From: CAYZFD01 sp964477735
GTDB taxonomy: Bacteria > Bacteroidota > Bacteroidia > Flavobacteriales > Flavobacteriaceae
NCBI GenBank assembly: GCA_964477735.1
Contig: CAYZFD010000011.1
Location: 1 to 40,991 of the forward strand
Length of the DNA stretch: 40,991 bases
Reading direction: 5' to 3'
Shown: positions 32,607 to 40,991 of the stretch, piece by piece
Position numbering within the stretch: position 1 is the stretch's first letter
Layout: every line of letters starts with the position of its first letter
Made by a program: the position numbers and the translations under genes
The notes under the pieces: generated by a model
Told to the model about the DNA's origin: nothing
Seen by the model: the letters and a program-made list of their open reading frames with translations, nothing else
Databases searched by the model: none

Positions 32607-34220
32607 TTATCCCCGTGGTTTTCTTTTGCTTGGCCGCGCTCCTAGGTATGACATTGCACATCTAAAACCAACAAAATCACTGGTCATGTATTCTGGTAAA
32701 AATCTTCGTTGAGCAGGGTCTAACCAGTAAACACGATCTTTCCAAGAACCACCTTTCACCACTCTTGATTTGTTGTCTATTAGCGTAGATCGAGTGTCTT
32801 TAGCATCCTTCTTATCGTAGCTGTTTTGAGGGGCATCATACATGGGTTTGGCTTGGTCCTCACTTTGGTTGTAGTATCGGGTGGATCCAAAATCTCCATC
32901 TCGATAGTCTATATTGTTAGATCGATCAAAATTTGGTCGCAAATATAAATCTGTACTGTCTAATTCTATCGTTACCAATTCCCCTGGAAGTCTATTATAA
33001 TTTATTTTTCCATTGGGAAGCGTATCCACTTCAAGACCTAAGTTATTTTCATCAACTACGACAGCTTTTCCGTCTTCATCAATTTTTTTCTTTCCGTAAA
33101 CATTTCCGCGATAATAATTGAAATCATTGGCTTCATCATCTACGATTGGGCGATAAACGTCGGCCACCCATTCGGCAACATTACCCGACATGTCATAGAG
33201 TCCAAAATCGTTGGGAGGGAAGGTTTTAACAGGGGCCGTGATGTCGGCACCATCGTTGGGCCATCCGGCGATTCCTCCATAATCTCCTTTTCCTTGTTTG
33301 AAATTGGCCAACTGATCTCCTTGAGTTCTTTTGTTTCGAGATCGGGTATATTCCCCGCTCCAAGGATATTTCTTCTTACCCCGATAAAGATTGTATTCTC
33401 GAACTTCTTTAAGGGCAAGGGCAGCATATTCCCACTCAGTTTCTGTGGGAAGCCTGTATTCGGGTAAGAAAAGTCCGTCTTGTCTGGTGATGTATTGTGG
33501 GGTAGAGTCTCTTGAAACACCACGTTTCCCTGCCAATTCGCTCATGCGTCCCCCATAGACTTTATCGGGTTGAGTGAGGTAGGTATCGGTATTAAATGTG
33601 CTTAATGCTGAAAGGCTGTCTGGAACTTTTGCTCCTCTATTTAAATAGCCTTCTTGTTCTAAAATCAATTCGTTAACTCTTTGTGTGCGCCATTTGGCAT
33701 AATTTACGGCTTGATGCCAACTTACCCCGACCACTGGGTGTTCTTGATAGGCGGGATGTCTGAGGTAATTGTTGACCATGTCTTCATTGAAGCCCAATCG
33801 ATTTCGCCAAACCAAAGTATCGGGCAAGGCTGCAACATAAATGGCTTTGTAGGTTTTGTCTTCTCGGTTATAAATTCTGTTAAGCCAGTCAAGATATTCT
33901 AAATACATGACATTGGTGACTTCTGTTTCATCCATGAAGAAGGAGGAAACGTTTTGTTGTGTGGGCGTGTTGTTCCAATCGTGCATGATATCGTCTTGCA
34001 CCTTTCCCTTGGTGAAGGTGCCACCTTCAATAAACACCAATCCAGGACCAACTTCTTGCCCCTTGTAATTGGTATTGTATTGAAAACCACCGTCTTTTGC
34101 GTTGATTTTCCAGCCAGTGCCTCTAGAAATATTTCGATTTCCTGAAGATCTGTTGCAGCCCACGGTCACCATCAAAACGACAAACAAGGTGGGCAATAAG
34201 GAGCTCAAATACTTTTTCAT
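32607..34220 (-). CDS. gldJ: Gliding motility lipoprotein GldJ
   Basis: GldJ is a lipoprotein needed for gliding and for stable T9SS components in Flavobacterium. The 537-residue product has a lipoprotein signal with Cys22 in VTVGCNRSS and a formylglycine-generating-enzyme-like (SUMF1) domain: FIEGGTFTKGKVQDD, FFMDETEVTNVMYLEYLDWL, HPVVGVSWHQAVNYAKWR, YRLPTETEWEYAAL, FGLYDMSGNVAEWVADVY, VVKGGSWKDRVYWLD and FVGFRCAMSYLG. Active sulfatase-activating cysteines are not evident, consistent with a structural role. ATG 34220 was chosen because the signal begins there. It is transcribed away from porU, the conserved flavobacterial neighbour. Confidence 0.93.
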   Translation of the reverse strand: MKKYLSSLLPTLFVVLMVTVGCNRSSGNRNISRGTGWKINAKDGGFQYNTNYKGQEVGPGLVFIEGGTFTKGKVQDDIMHDWNNTPTQQNVSSFFMDETEVTNVMYLEYLDWLNRIYNREDKTYKAIYVAALPDTLVWRNRLGFNEDMVNNYLRHPAYQEHPVVGVSWHQAVNYAKWRTQRVNELILEQEGYLNRGAKVPDSLSALSTFNTDTYLTQPDKVYGGRMSELAGKRGVSRDSTPQYITRQDGLFLPEYRLPTETEWEYAALALKEVREYNLYRGKKKYPWSGEYTRSRNKRTQGDQLANFKQGKGDYGGIAGWPNDGADITAPVKTFPPNDFGLYDMSGNVAEWVADVYRPIVDDEANDFNYYRGNVYGKKKIDEDGKAVVVDENNLGLEVDTLPNGKINYNRLPGELVTIELDSTDLYLRPNFDRSNNIDYRDGDFGSTRYYNQSEDQAKPMYDAPQNSYDKKDAKDTRSTLIDNKSRVVKGGSWKDRVYWLDPAQRRFLPEYMTSDFVGFRCAMSYLGARPSKRKPRG

Positions 34221-34404
34221 AAATGGGTTTAAATACACCTAAAAAACGCTCGCAATATACTAATTTTTATGCTTATTGATGACTTTCATCAGATTGTTCT
34301 TTAGCTTATGTTTTTTATCATAAACGCCCAATAGCCCAGATTTAGTATAAAGAATTTTAAACTTGAAATACGAATAGGTATCTTCGTAACGTTTTAATAG
34401 TTGC

Positions 34405-37400
34405 ATGAAAAAAGTCCTTTTAATCTGTTTTTCTTTTGTTTTTATGGCACTTTTTGGCCAGCAAGACAAGGTTGTTTTAGATTGGGACAAACCTCAAAAA
34501 TGGGAAACCATTCACACAAAAAACACATTTCCTTCAACCAAATCTAACGCTACCTGGTTCGATGCAACACTCAAAAAATTGGTTTTTGAATATCAAACCC
34601 ACCAGTATTTGTCAGCAGAAACTTTGCAAATCACTGAGGTTATCGCTTCTGATGTCAACGAAGAGGAACTTTATGATCTCAATGTTCATGAATTGGATAC
34701 TGTTTTTAGTGTTGAAGTCGCAAAAACCTATCAACGTGGAAAGCTAGGTTGGGTGGTGAATGCGCAACCTTTTTATGTTGAAAACGGAAGACCCAAGCGC
34801 GTAGAGTCTTTTGTGATTCGCCCCCAATTTATAAACTTAAACTCATCTTTGAATACGACCAAAAAAATAAGTAGTAATTCCGTGTTGTCAACAGGCAGTT
34901 GGTTTAGGTTTTCGGTCGAAAAATCAGGGGTTTATAAATTAAGTTATGATTTTCTAAGTCGCTTAGGACTTTCATTAAACACAACAAACCCCAATCACCT
35001 ACAAGTTTATGGAAATGGGGGCCGCATGATCCCTATACTAAACAAAGATGTAGAAACCTACACCAACGAAGAAATCCCCATTCAAGTGATAGGTGCTGAG
35101 GATGGTCGCTTTGATTCTTCAGATTACATATTGTTTTATGCCGAAGGGCCTGACCAATGGAATGAGGAAAGTCAAACCCATCGCAATTTATTCACGCAAC
35201 AAACAACCTATTTTATTGGAGTCAGAAATCAACCCGCTAAACGAATTCAGTTTCCTCAAACACCCGCCGCAACTCCTTCAAAAATCTTTCAAGTGGCTCA
35301 AGTTGAACTTTTTCATGAACTTGAACTTGAAAATATGGCCAAACAAGGGCGTCGATGGTTTGGTGAAACCTTTATCTATGAACCTGAGCAGACTTTTGAA
35401 TTTACCTTATCGGATAGATTTTCAGGATCTGGGGTTAGGGTAGATGTGAAAGCTGCAGCTTTGTCTAGTGTTTCATCCTCTCTAAAAGTAGATGTGGCTG
35501 GTTCACAAATGAATTTTTCCTTTCCTGAAAAAGCTGACTCAGTTGAAGGTACTGAAGACTCGGCCAACCCGATAGGGAAAACACTTACCAAAGGACAAAG
35601 ATTCTTAAACATTAATCCGGGTGCCAATGATTTACAGCTCAAAATGAGCTATGAAAACAACGGAAACCCATTGGGATCAGCTTTTTTAGATTTCATAAAA
35701 GTTCATTATCAACGTGAATTGAAGGGTAGTGATCAACAATACATTTGCCAGATTGATCATGCTAGTGAACCTTTGTCTTCATTAGAATTTAACAATACAG
35801 AAAGCATAATGGGGGTTTGGGATATCACAAATCGTTTTGATGTATTGGCCTATGAAATAGACTCCGAAAACACTCAATTAACAACCTCACAAAAGGGTTT
35901 GAGAAAATATTTGGTATTTCCTAAAAACGACTTTTTTGAGCCAAAGTTTCACCCTCAGGGAAGTCGTGTTCAAAACCAAGACATACACAGTAAACTTTCT
36001 CCAAAAGGAGGTGCCTCAACTGTTGATTACCTTATCATCACCAACACAACGCTAAAGTCTGAAGCCCAACGTTTGGCGGAATTTCATAAAAACTTCAGCG
36101 GACTAAACGCCGTAGTACTTTCTTTAGATGAGATTTATAACGATTTCAACACAGGAAATCCAGATATTGGGGCTATAAGAAATGCCATTAAATTCGCCTA
36201 CGATCAAGCCACAAATCCTAACAATAAAATCAAATACGTCTGCCTTTTTGGCGACACGACTTTCGATTATCAAAACCGAATTTCTATCAACAACAACATT
36301 GTGCCAACATTCTATTCCTACGAAAGCTTTTCATTGACTTCTTCATTTATGTCTGATGACTATTATGCTATGATGGACCCTCTTGAGGGCAGCTTGGCTT
36401 TTTCTGATAAAATGGACTTGGCAGTGGGTCGGATTTTGGCCGATGATGTAGCTTCAGCAAGAAGTGCAGTTGACAAAATAATTCGTTACCATGACAAAAA
36501 AAACTATGGGGCTTGGCGAAATACCTTTCTGCTGATTTCAGATGATGTAGATAGAGATTGGGAAACGACCATCCAGGAAAACCTCGACAAGTTAGGAGAT
36601 CAGTTAGCATACCAAAAACCTTTTGTGAATGTTAAGAAAATACACTTAGACAGTTATCAGCAAGAAGTTGGTGCGGGTGGTGATCGCTATCCTGCGGTGA
36701 ATGCAGCCATCAAAAGTCAGTTGAATTTGGGCACCCTAACCTTGAGCTATTTTGGTCATGGGAGTGAAGATGGATTGGCATCAGAACGAATTTTTGACAA
36801 AGCAGACGCCACAAGCCTCTATAATCCAAACCGACTACCGCTCGTTGTTACAGCCACTTGTGAATTTAGCCGTTTCGACAATCCCTTTAGAATCACAGCA
36901 GGGGAGCTCACATTCGCTAACCCAAATGGAGGTGCGATTGGGCTGGTGTCCACAACCCGCCAAATATTTGTGAACAACGGCATCACTTATAACAACCAGT
37001 TCACCAAAGAATTATATGCCTACGGTTCTGAAGATTACCCTAGTGTTGGCGAGGCCTTGAGACGGGCAAAGGCTAATTTTTCTGGAACTGCACAGCGAAG
37101 AATTGTTTTCTATATTGGCGATCCTGCCCTAAAATTGGCAATTCCCAAACCAAAAGTTGTGCTCACACACTTCAATGACAAGCCCATCGATCAAGCCCTA
37201 GACACCCTAAAAGCTTTGAGTAAGGTAAAATTTAAGGGTGCTGTTTTAGATGCTACAAACCAACCTCTTACGGATTATAATGGAGAGGCTTCACTCATTG
37301 TTTTCGATAAAGAAGCAGAACGAACCACATTGGCCAATGATGGCATCAAACCTGTGATGAAGTTTAAACAATTGGGCGAAACCGTTTTTAATGGAAAAGC

Positions 37401-38235
37401 CACCATAGAAAACGGCCTATTCGAGTTGTCTTTTATTGTTCCTAAAGACATTCAGCTCCCTGTCGGAAAAGCTAGAATTAGCTTATATGCCCAGCAAAAG
37501 GATCAATTTATAGACCAAGCAGGGGTTTACACTGAAATCCCAATAGGTGGGCTCGACAATGCCGCAACTAATGACACCCAAGGGCCTAGCATCTCCCTAT
37601 ATATGAATGATCTATCTTTTGTGAATGGGGGTATTACCAACGAATCTCCGATTTTATTGGCCGTGCTTAGCGATGAAAGTGGCATTAATACGGCTGGTGG
37701 CATTGGTCATGATATCATGGCCGTTATCGATCATGACACCGCAAATCCATTTGTACTTAATCAATATTATCAAACCGACAAAGACACCTATCAGTCTGGG
37801 CAGCTGCAATATGCTTTGAGAAATCTCGAACCTGGGTTGCATACCATTAGCCTTACGGCTTGGGACGTTTATAACAATTCATCAACCCAAGACATTCAAT
37901 TTTTGGTTCTAGACAACAATGATCTGGTACTCGACAGGGTGCTCAACTACCCAAACCCCTTTGTGAGCCACACAGAGTTTTGGTTTCAACACAACAAACC
38001 TTTTGAGCCATTAGAGGTCACCGTGCAAGTTTTTACCATCAGCGGAAAACAACTATGGTCAACACGTCAAACCATCACCACAGATGGATTTTTATCTAGA
38101 GAAATTGCTTGGGATGGGAGGGATGCCTATGGACAAGCGGTAGGAAAAGGTGTTTATGTATATACGATTTCCGTAAAATCTACGTTATCCAATATGTCTG
38201 CAAAAAAGACCGAAAAACTGGTGATTCTTCGCTAG
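34405..38235 (+). CDS. porU: Type IX secretion system sortase/peptidase PorU
   Basis: PorU is the surface peptidase that cleaves the C-terminal signal of T9SS cargo and, in some species, attaches them to a sugar anchor. The 1276-residue protein has a signal peptide (ICFSFVFMALFGQ), a long beta-rich N-terminal part, and a gingipain-like C25 catalytic domain with His785 in LSYFGHGSEDG and Cys819 in VTATCEFSRF, 34 residues apart (33 in the gingipains I recall). The C-terminus has LNYPNPF and WDGRDAYGQAVGKGVYVYTI, a FlgD-like Ig end resembling a T9SS sorting domain but which PorU keeps. Next is porV, separated by 34 bases. Confidence 0.93.
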   Translation: MKKVLLICFSFVFMALFGQQDKVVLDWDKPQKWETIHTKNTFPSTKSNATWFDATLKKLVFEYQTHQYLSAETLQITEVIASDVNEEELYDLNVHELDTVFSVEVAKTYQRGKLGWVVNAQPFYVENGRPKRVESFVIRPQFINLNSSLNTTKKISSNSVLSTGSWFRFSVEKSGVYKLSYDFLSRLGLSLNTTNPNHLQVYGNGGRMIPILNKDVETYTNEEIPIQVIGAEDGRFDSSDYILFYAEGPDQWNEESQTHRNLFTQQTTYFIGVRNQPAKRIQFPQTPAATPSKIFQVAQVELFHELELENMAKQGRRWFGETFIYEPEQTFEFTLSDRFSGSGVRVDVKAAALSSVSSSLKVDVAGSQMNFSFPEKADSVEGTEDSANPIGKTLTKGQRFLNINPGANDLQLKMSYENNGNPLGSAFLDFIKVHYQRELKGSDQQYICQIDHASEPLSSLEFNNTESIMGVWDITNRFDVLAYEIDSENTQLTTSQKGLRKYLVFPKNDFFEPKFHPQGSRVQNQDIHSKLSPKGGASTVDYLIITNTTLKSEAQRLAEFHKNFSGLNAVVLSLDEIYNDFNTGNPDIGAIRNAIKFAYDQATNPNNKIKYVCLFGDTTFDYQNRISINNNIVPTFYSYESFSLTSSFMSDDYYAMMDPLEGSLAFSDKMDLAVGRILADDVASARSAVDKIIRYHDKKNYGAWRNTFLLISDDVDRDWETTIQENLDKLGDQLAYQKPFVNVKKIHLDSYQQEVGAGGDRYPAVNAAIKSQLNLGTLTLSYFGHGSEDGLASERIFDKADATSLYNPNRLPLVVTATCEFSRFDNPFRITAGELTFANPNGGAIGLVSTTRQIFVNNGITYNNQFTKELYAYGSEDYPSVGEALRRAKANFSGTAQRRIVFYIGDPALKLAIPKPKVVLTHFNDKPIDQALDTLKALSKVKFKGAVLDATNQPLTDYNGEASLIVFDKEAERTTLANDGIKPVMKFKQLGETVFNGKATIENGLFELSFIVPKDIQLPVGKARISLYAQQKDQFIDQAGVYTEIPIGGLDNAATNDTQGPSISLYMNDLSFVNGGITNESPILLAVLSDESGINTAGGIGHDIMAVIDHDTANPFVLNQYYQTDKDTYQSGQLQYALRNLEPGLHTISLTAWDVYNNSSTQDIQFLVLDNNDLVLDRVLNYPNPFVSHTEFWFQHNKPFEPLEVTVQVFTISGKQLWSTRQTITTDGFLSREIAWDGRDAYGQAVGKGVYVYTISVKSTLSNMSAKKTEKLVILR

Positions 38236-38243
38236 TTATACTC

Positions 38244-38251
38244 TATATTTG
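38244..38251 (+). promoter_or_regulatory. -7 promoter box for porV
   Basis: The plus strand reads TATATTTG, an exact consensus match, nine bases after the porU stop. An apparent TTG start for porV at 38249 lies inside this box. The transcript would start near 38258, before GTG 38270. Confidence 0.5.
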
Positions 38252-38269
38252 AATTCTAAGTTTGAACAA

Positions 38270-39424
38270 GTGAATAAATTTTTAACAATCTTTGCCCTAT
38301 CTTTTTCCTTACAAATTGGTTTTGCTCAACTTGAAAGAAGAGTAGTCTCCACCGGCGTCCCTTTTTTATTAATCACCTCCGACGCCCGTGCTGCAGGTAT
38401 GGGGGATATGGGTGTGGCCACTCAGTCCGATGCCTTTTCGCAACAGTGGAACCCGTCTAAATACGCTTTTGCCGAAAGACAAATGGGTGTTGGTGTGAGT
38501 TACACGCCCTACCTAAGCAAACTGGTGAATGACATTTTCTTGGCCAACATTGCCTATTACAACCGCACTTCTGAACGTGCAGCTTGGGGGGCTAGCCTCA
38601 AATATTTTAGTTTGGGAGAGATAGAGTTTTTGCAAAACCCCCAAGATGTTCCTGTTGTCGAAAGTCCCAACGAACTCACCTTAGACCTTTCATACTCGCT
38701 TAAATTGAGCGATCAATTTGCGATGAGCGTTGCCGGACGATATATACGATCAGACCTAAAACTAACGCAAGTAGACCCTGATGCTGAAGCAGCCTCAAGT
38801 TTTGCGGTGGATTTTGCTGGATTTTACAGATCGGAAGAAATGGCCTACAACAATTTTAATGGACGTTGGCGGGCTGGTTTCAATATTTCAAATTTAGGCC
38901 CAAAATTAAAATATGACCAACAAGGCAAAGAAAGTTATCTCCCCACCAACCTTCGTGTTGGCGGTGGCTTCGACTTTATTTTTGATTTTTATAATCGTCT
39001 ATCGGTTAACCTTGAATTTAATAAATTGCTAGTGCCATCACCAAGTGAACCTATAATAGAAACAAAAGATGGTGAGGATATTATTGTTGGATATAGACAA
39101 CCCGACGTTAGCTTCCTATCAGGAATTGGAAAATCTTTTGGTGATGCACCGGGTGGGTTCAGCGAGGAAATGCAAGAAGTGACCTGGGCACTTGGCTTGG
39201 AGTATTGGTATGACAATGCATTTGCGTTGCGTGCAGGCTATTTTAATGAACACGAAAACAAAGGCGCTCGAAAATTTTTCACCTTGGGCGCGGGCTTTAA
39301 ATATTCAGCAGTGAATGTAGATTTATCCTACTTATTCTCCGCCTCAAAAATTGTGAGCCCTCTCGAAAACACTTTGCGTTTTTCTGTTACCTTCAATTTG
39401 GGTGAAGATTATCAAGAATTATAG
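38270..39424 (+). CDS. porV: Type IX secretion outer membrane protein PorV (LptO)
   Basis: PorV is a 14-strand FadL-type barrel that collects cargo from the SprA translocon and takes it to PorU for cleavage. The 384-residue product has a signal peptide (FLTIFALSFSLQIGFAQ), then the family hallmark FLLITSDARAAGMGDMGVAT, SQQWNPSKYAF and alternating strands such as VGVSYTPYL, FAVDFAGFY and FALRAGYF, ending in LRFSVTFNLGEDY. I chose GTG 38270 because the only upstream in-frame start, TTG 38249, sits inside a promoter box. It follows porU, its functional partner. Confidence 0.92.
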   Translation: MNKFLTIFALSFSLQIGFAQLERRVVSTGVPFLLITSDARAAGMGDMGVATQSDAFSQQWNPSKYAFAERQMGVGVSYTPYLSKLVNDIFLANIAYYNRTSERAAWGASLKYFSLGEIEFLQNPQDVPVVESPNELTLDLSYSLKLSDQFAMSVAGRYIRSDLKLTQVDPDAEAASSFAVDFAGFYRSEEMAYNNFNGRWRAGFNISNLGPKLKYDQQGKESYLPTNLRVGGGFDFIFDFYNRLSVNLEFNKLLVPSPSEPIIETKDGEDIIVGYRQPDVSFLSGIGKSFGDAPGGFSEEMQEVTWALGLEYWYDNAFALRAGYFNEHENKGARKFFTLGAGFKYSAVNVDLSYLFSASKIVSPLENTLRFSVTFNLGEDYQEL

Positions 39425-39517
39425 CCAGTTGTTGACAAAACAATCTTTGTAACTTCTGTTTTGTTGCAGATTCAATAAAAGATAGATCAACAGTTTTTTA
39501 ACTACGAATGAAAGTAG

Positions 39518-39525
39518 TAAATTTG
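39518..39525 (+). promoter_or_regulatory. -7 promoter box for pdhA-pdhC
   Basis: The plus strand reads TAAATTTG, an exact consensus match, with a predicted start of transcription near 39532. The rest of the 154-base gap between porV and pdhA shows no gene or hairpin that I can support. Confidence 0.45.
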
Positions 39526-39578
39526 CACCAATTTTGTGAGTGTCGAAAGCTTACATCAACATTAACGATGCGCGTTCA

Positions 39579-40577
39579 ATGAAAAAAATAACCAAAGAAA
39601 CTTACATCCAATGGTATGAGAACATGCTATTTTGGAGAAAATTTGAGGATAAGTTAGCGGCCGTATACATTCAACAAAAGGTTCGCGGTTTCCTACACCT
39701 CTACAATGGACAAGAAGCTGTTTTAGCTGGCTCTCTCCATGCGATGGACCTCACAAAAGACCGCATGATTACGGCCTACCGAAACCACGTGCAACCCATT
39801 GGTATGGGTGTTGACCCCAAGCGGGTCATGGCAGAATTGTATGGAAAAGCAACAGGAACTTCTCAAGGTCTTGGCGGATCGATGCATATTTTTTCTAAAG
39901 AACACCGTTTTCATGGAGGTCATGGCATTGTTGGTGGTCAAATTCCTTTGGGTGCAGGCATGGCTTTCGGTGATAAATATCATGGCAGAGACAACGTGAC
40001 CCTGTGCTACATGGGTGATGGTGCTGTCCGTCAAGGGTCTTTGCACGAAACCCTCAACCTGGCCATGTTATGGAAATTGCCTGTAGTGTTTATTGTAGAA
40101 AACAACGGATATGCTATGGGTACCTCAGTGGAGCGAACCGCCAACCATTCTGAAATATGGAAACTTGGATTGGGTTATGAAATGCCTTGCGGCCCTGTAG
40201 ATGGCATGAATCCTGTTAAAGTAGCTGAAGCTGTCGATGAAGCCATTCAGCGTGCACGTCGCGGCGATGGTCCCACTTTCCTTGAGATGAAAACATACCG
40301 CTACAGAGGACACTCCATGTCTGATGCGCAACACTACAGAACGAAAGAAGAGGTTGAAGAATACAAAAAAATAGATCCTATCACTCAAGTAAAAGAGGTG
40401 ATATTGGCAGAAAAATATGCCAGCCAAGAAGATTTAAAACAAATTGATGAAAAGGTGAAAAACCTTGTTAAAGCATGTGAAGACTTCGCAGAAACTTCAC
40501 CATATCCTGACAAAAGCGTGATGTATGATGCTGTGTATGAACAAGAAGATTATCCTTTCATTTCACACAAATTATAA
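39579..40577 (+). CDS. pdhA: Pyruvate dehydrogenase E1 component, alpha subunit
   Basis: PdhA is the thiamine-diphosphate-binding alpha subunit of the E1 part, which decarboxylates pyruvate to feed acetyl-CoA synthesis. The 332-residue protein has FLHLYNGQEAVLAGS, ITAYRNHVQPIGMG, GLGGSMHIFSKEHRFHGG, the thiamine diphosphate motif from GDGAVRQG to ENNGYAMGTSVE, and YRYRGHSMSDAQHYRTKEEV (phosphorylation-loop region). I chose ATG 39579, where homologues begin; GTG 39540 is in frame but adds 13 unconserved residues right after the promoter. The beta subunit gene (pdhB) is not in the window; pdhC follows after three bases. Confidence 0.95.
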   Translation: MKKITKETYIQWYENMLFWRKFEDKLAAVYIQQKVRGFLHLYNGQEAVLAGSLHAMDLTKDRMITAYRNHVQPIGMGVDPKRVMAELYGKATGTSQGLGGSMHIFSKEHRFHGGHGIVGGQIPLGAGMAFGDKYHGRDNVTLCYMGDGAVRQGSLHETLNLAMLWKLPVVFIVENNGYAMGTSVERTANHSEIWKLGLGYEMPCGPVDGMNPVKVAEAVDEAIQRARRGDGPTFLEMKTYRYRGHSMSDAQHYRTKEEVEEYKKIDPITQVKEVILAEKYASQEDLKQIDEKVKNLVKACEDFAETSPYPDKSVMYDAVYEQEDYPFISHKL

Positions 40578-40580
40578 GCA

Positions 40581-40991
40581 ATGGCTGAGAGAATAAACAT
40601 GCCGCGACTGAGCGACACCATGGAAGAAGGTGTTGTAGCAAAGTGGTTAAAAAAAGTAGGGGATCAAATTAGTGAGGGCGACATCCTTGCCGAAATCGAA
40701 ACCGACAAAGCCACCATGGAATTTGAATCTTTCTATGAAGGCACACTGTTGCACATTGGAGTGCAGGAAGGGCAAACAGCTCCTGTTGATACTCTTTTGG
40801 CTATTGTTGGCGAAGAAGGAGAAGACTTTGCCACCCTCCTCGACACGAAATCTGCCAAGGAAGAGGTTGCTCCAATTGAAGATACAGCAGCCCCTCAAGC
40901 GGCCCCTGAAGTCGAAACCACAACTTCAGCACCGGCAGTGGCCATTCCCGACGGCGTTGAAGTGATTGCTATGCCTAGACTTAGTGACACC
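40581..40991 (+). CDS. pdhC: Dihydrolipoamide acetyltransferase (PDH E2), N-terminal part (cut by window edge)
   Basis: The first 137 residues of the E2 core enzyme are present. Residues 1-77 form a complete lipoyl domain (MPRLSDTMEEGVVAKWLKKV, then ETDKATMEFESFYEGTL) with the lipoylated lysine in the DKA motif near residue 37-38. An acidic, Ala/Pro-rich linker follows (TAAPQAAPEVETTTSAPAVA), and a second domain begins at the edge with VIAMPRLSDT, so at least two lipoyl domains are present. The catalytic domain lies outside. The gene is three bases after pdhA, giving a pdhA-pdhC operon. Confidence 0.95.
   Translation, partial: MAERINMPRLSDTMEEGVVAKWLKKVGDQISEGDILAEIETDKATMEFESFYEGTLLHIGVQEGQTAPVDTLLAIVGEEGEDFATLLDTKSAKEEVAPIEDTAAPQAAPEVETTTSAPAVAIPDGVEVIAMPRLSDT

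Noticed and set aside
34260..34490. A 76-codon minus-strand open frame in the gap between gldJ and porU
   Set aside because: It overlaps the porU signal peptide region, has no recognised motif and covers a divergent promoter region; it is probably chance in AT-rich DNA.
34405..38235. Gingipain-like secreted protease toxin
   Set aside because: The C25 domain sits in a PorU-length protein beside porV and gldJ, so it is the secretion peptidase and not a virulence protease.
1..40991. Mobile elements, CRISPR arrays, prophage or defence islands
   Set aside because: No transposase, integrase, tandem direct repeats or known defence domain was found; coding is continuous with core genes.

Overview
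This window comes from the chromosome of a member of the Bacteroidota, class Flavobacteriia, and probably from a marine species. The signs are: many copies of the Bacteroidetes -7 promoter box TAnnTTTG; almost no Shine-Dalgarno sequences; five type IX secretion system (T9SS) proteins; a complete Na+-pumping NADH:quinone reductase (Nqr) operon; menaquinone-type UbiE/MenG; and the flavobacterial order gldJ-porU-porV-pdhA-pdhC. The region is tightly packed. No gap exceeds 300 bases. I see no insertion sequence, prophage, CRISPR array or other sign of recent transfer, so this looks like ordinary core genome and not an accessory island.

Layout. 1-2612: start of a TamL-type outer-membrane assembly lipoprotein (cut by the window edge), a divergent SpoU/TrmH RNA methyltransferase, then porT and ubiE/menG on the minus strand. 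2748-5594: potassium uptake pair trkA-trkH. 5591-7885: minus-strand fatty acid desaturase and aspartate aminotransferase. 8001-8645: rsmG. 8635-12004: minus-strand unit of T9SS Plug (DUF5103), apaG and pruA. 12192-19432: nqrABCDEF, a small Nqr-linked protein and the flavin transferase apbE. 19429-23085: minus-strand operon gpmI, thioredoxin-like lipoprotein, map and a methyltransferase. 23134-24302: GNAT acetyltransferase and M15 peptidase. 24345-25845: a tandem pair of exported proteins with a carboxypeptidase-regulatory-like domain. 25817-26533: PPK2. 26624-29502: DUF6702 protein and M1 metallopeptidase. 29580-31094: tatA, O-methyltransferase and flavin reductase. 31172-31246: tRNA-Val. 31279-34220: murF and gldJ. 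34405-39424: porU and porV. 39579-40991: pdhA and the start of pdhC.

How the genes work together. PorT, Plug, GldJ, PorU and PorV belong to the T9SS or its gliding machinery. Plug seals the SprA translocon, PorV shuttles substrates from it, PorU is the C-terminal signal peptidase, and GldJ and PorT are periplasmic or membrane accessory parts. The Nqr operon carries its own flavinylating enzyme, ApbE, which would load FMN on NqrB and NqrC; the 118-residue protein between nqrF and apbE is the best candidate for an under-described accessory factor. I did not find a clearly new system. The most useful leads are the Nqr-linked small protein, the altered flavin motif in NqrB, the tandem exported pair at 24.3-25.8 kb, and the repeated four-base overlaps of convergent stop codons.
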